Assembly: GCA_900766775.1 (NCBI GenBank)
Contig: CAAFXN010000168.1
Span: 1 to 12,974, forward strand
Reading direction: 5' to 3'
Origin: Bacteroidales bacterium
GTDB lineage: Bacteria > Bacteroidota > Bacteroidia > Bacteroidales > Paludibacteraceae
Length of the DNA: 12,974 bases
Positions 12,177 through 12,974 of this stretch are shown in pieces. Made by a program: the position numbers and the translations under genes. Every line of letters begins with the position of its first letter. Position 1 is the stretch's first letter. The notes under the pieces are model-generated. The model did not search any database. It worked only from the letters and a program-made list of their open reading frames with translations, and had not been told where the DNA came from.

Positions 12177-12974
12177 ATGAAGATAGCATTCTGCACATTG
12201 GGTTGTAAGTTGAACTTTGCGGAGAGCAGCGCGATAGGCAAGGCGTTGCTCGGGATGGGGCATGTGCGCGCCAAGCAGGGCGAGGAGGCGGATGTGGTGG
12301 TGCTGAACACCTGCTCGGTGACGGATGCAGCTGACCACAAGGGGAGGCAGGCTATCCATCGGCTGCGCCGGCAGCACCCGCAGGCGGTGCTGATAGTAAC
12401 GGGCTGCTACGCCGCGTTGAAGGGGCAAGAGATAGGGGCGATGCCCGAGGTGGACTATGTGGTAGGCGCGAACGAGAAAGAGAAGGTGGTGGAAATAATA
12501 AAGACTCTCCCCAACCCTCCCTACAAGGGAGGGGGTAGGAATGATGGTTCCGAACGCTGCTCCCTCCCCTTCGGGGTCCCCGCAAGCAACGCGCAGTGGG
12601 GTAATCTCAGGGAGGGATGGGGTGGGTCCTCGTCTTTCTTCCCTGCTTGCTCGTGGGATGATAGGACGCGGTGCTTTCTGAAAGTGCAGGACGGGTGTAA
12701 CTATTTCTGCACGTACTGCACCATTCCTTTGGCGCGCGGGCGGTCGCGGAATGCGTCTATTGCCGACATCGTGGCGCAGGCGGAGCAGGCGCTGCGCGAA
12801 GGGGCGAAAGAGATAGTGCTCACGGGTGTGAACATCGGCGACTTCGGACGCAGCACGGGAGAGCGGTTTATCGATTTGCTGCGGGCGTTGGATGAGTTGG
12901 GGGAGACGGGGACCCTCCCCAACCCTCCCTACGAGGGAGGGAGTAGGGATGATAGTTCCGACTCTGAGACCTCA
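12177..12974 (+). CDS. mtaB: MtaB-type tRNA methylthiotransferase (radical SAM), 5' part, with in-frame repeat insertions
   Basis: This enzyme adds a methylthio group to N6-threonylcarbamoyl-adenosine 37 of tRNA, using two 4Fe-4S clusters. The 266 visible residues include the N-terminal cluster cysteines Cys10 (LGCKLN), Cys46 (NTCSV) and Cys77 (TGCYA). The radical SAM motif is Cys174-x3-Cys178-x2-Cys181 (CNYFCTYC), followed by ARGRSRN and EIVLTGVNIGDFG. The frame is open to the window edge. Residues of about 110-152 (LPNPPYKGG ... REGWGGSS) and 246-262 (LPNPPYEGG) are palindromic elements with no place in the family; the normal sequence resumes at FFPACSWDDRTRCFLKVQDG. I chose ATG 12177 because it sits just before the first beta strand; an in-frame ATG at 12108 would add 23 unlikely residues. 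MiaB is less likely given LGCKLN and the overall match. Confidence 0.9.
   Translation, partial: MKIAFCTLGCKLNFAESSAIGKALLGMGHVRAKQGEEADVVVLNTCSVTDAADHKGRQAIHRLRRQHPQAVLIVTGCYAALKGQEIGAMPEVDYVVGANEKEKVVEIIKTLPNPPYKGGGRNDGSERCSLPFGVPASNAQWGNLREGWGGSSSFFPACSWDDRTRCFLKVQDGCNYFCTYCTIPLARGRSRNASIADIVAQAEQALREGAKEIVLTGVNIGDFGRSTGERFIDLLRALDELGETGTLPNPPYEGGSRDDSSDSETS
12504..12553 (+). repeat. Palindromic element in frame in mtaB, copy 1
   Basis: The hairpin CCCTCCCT-ACA-AGGGAGGG is preceded by CTCCCCAA and followed by a tail ending ATGATGGTTCCGA. It is read as TLPNPPYKGGGRNDGSE. It matches the copy at 12912-12961 at about 44 of 49 positions, and is read in the same frame. Confidence 0.88.
12558..12630 (-). 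repeat. Palindromic element in frame in mtaB, inverted neighbour
   Basis: CTCCCTCCCCTTCGGGGTCC (12560-12579) and AGGGAGGGATGGGGTGGGTCC (ending 12629) hold the element's GC-rich arms in reverse orientation, separated by a 20-30 bp loop region. Together with copy 1 it makes a composite insertion of about 125 bp without a stop codon or frame change. Confidence 0.7.
12912..12961 (+). repeat. Palindromic element in frame in mtaB, copy 2
   Basis: This is nearly the same sequence as 12504-12553 and is read as TLPNPPYEGGSRDDSSD. It follows the family-like helix FIDLLRALDEL, where other MtaB proteins proceed to a segment like RYRISSIEPN. The insertion may continue past the window edge. Confidence 0.88.

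Noticed and set aside
12504..12632. mtaB considered as a frameshifted pseudogene because of the foreign segment
   Set aside because: Codon-by-codon reading shows one continuous frame from 12177 to the window edge, with the family sequence resuming in frame and all cluster cysteines present.

Overview
The window reads as a chromosomal segment of a Bacteroidales bacterium (phylum Bacteroidota). Intergenic regions repeatedly show the phylum's sigma-ABfr promoter, a -33 TTTG and a -7 TAnnTTTG box separated by exactly 20 bp, at 283-314, 1650-1681, 6754-6785, 8187-8218 and 12061-12092. Ribosome binding sites are weak. The order type III pantothenate kinase, outer-membrane protein, TPR protein, LptC is one I know from Bacteroides-type genomes. 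All supported genes are on the + strand. No rRNA, tRNA, CRISPR array or transposase was seen.

Layout. 1-380: two arrays of 11-bp tandem repeats, then a promoter. 381-1574: a small membrane-anchored protein and coaX (coenzyme A synthesis), ending at a terminator whose hairpin loop carries the -33 box of the next promoter. 1722-5134: an envelope cluster of outer-membrane beta-barrel protein, periplasmic TPR protein and LptC lipoprotein (LPS export). 5132-5307: an AT-rich inverted repeat and 67-bp tandem duplication. 5317-6060: fabG (fatty-acid synthesis). 6061-6965: about 900 bp without a supported gene, full of palindromes, an inverted-repeat bracket, 11-bp arrays and two promoters. 6966-8084: a YhcG/DUF1016-type PDDEXK nuclease. 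8085-8503: a second copy of the promoter cassette, a terminator-like hairpin close to the promoter, and operator-like palindromes. 8504-9661: an AT-rich FRG-domain protein. 9703-11766: a large exported protein with Ig-like (Big_3-type) domains. 11767-12176: hairpins, short repeats and a promoter. 12177-12974: the 5' part of mtaB (tRNA methylthiotransferase), cut by the window end.

The most striking feature is a GC-rich palindromic element of about 40-50 bp (core arms CCCTCCCT / AGGGAGGG, tail ending ATGATGGTTCC). It lies between genes and also inside reading frames. It is in frame twice in mtaB (with a third, inverted copy next to the first), it builds much of the signal sequence of LptC in reverse orientation, and it supplies the last codons and stop of coaX. 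This resembles the protein-coding palindromic elements of Rickettsia. A different pair of in-frame palindromes expands the linker of the YhcG-like nuclease.

The housekeeping genes (coaX, lptC, fabG, mtaB) are unrelated metabolic and envelope functions. The nuclease and FRG genes between fabG and mtaB look like an accessory, possibly anti-phage, insertion. That role is inferred from the families and is not shown by the sequence.
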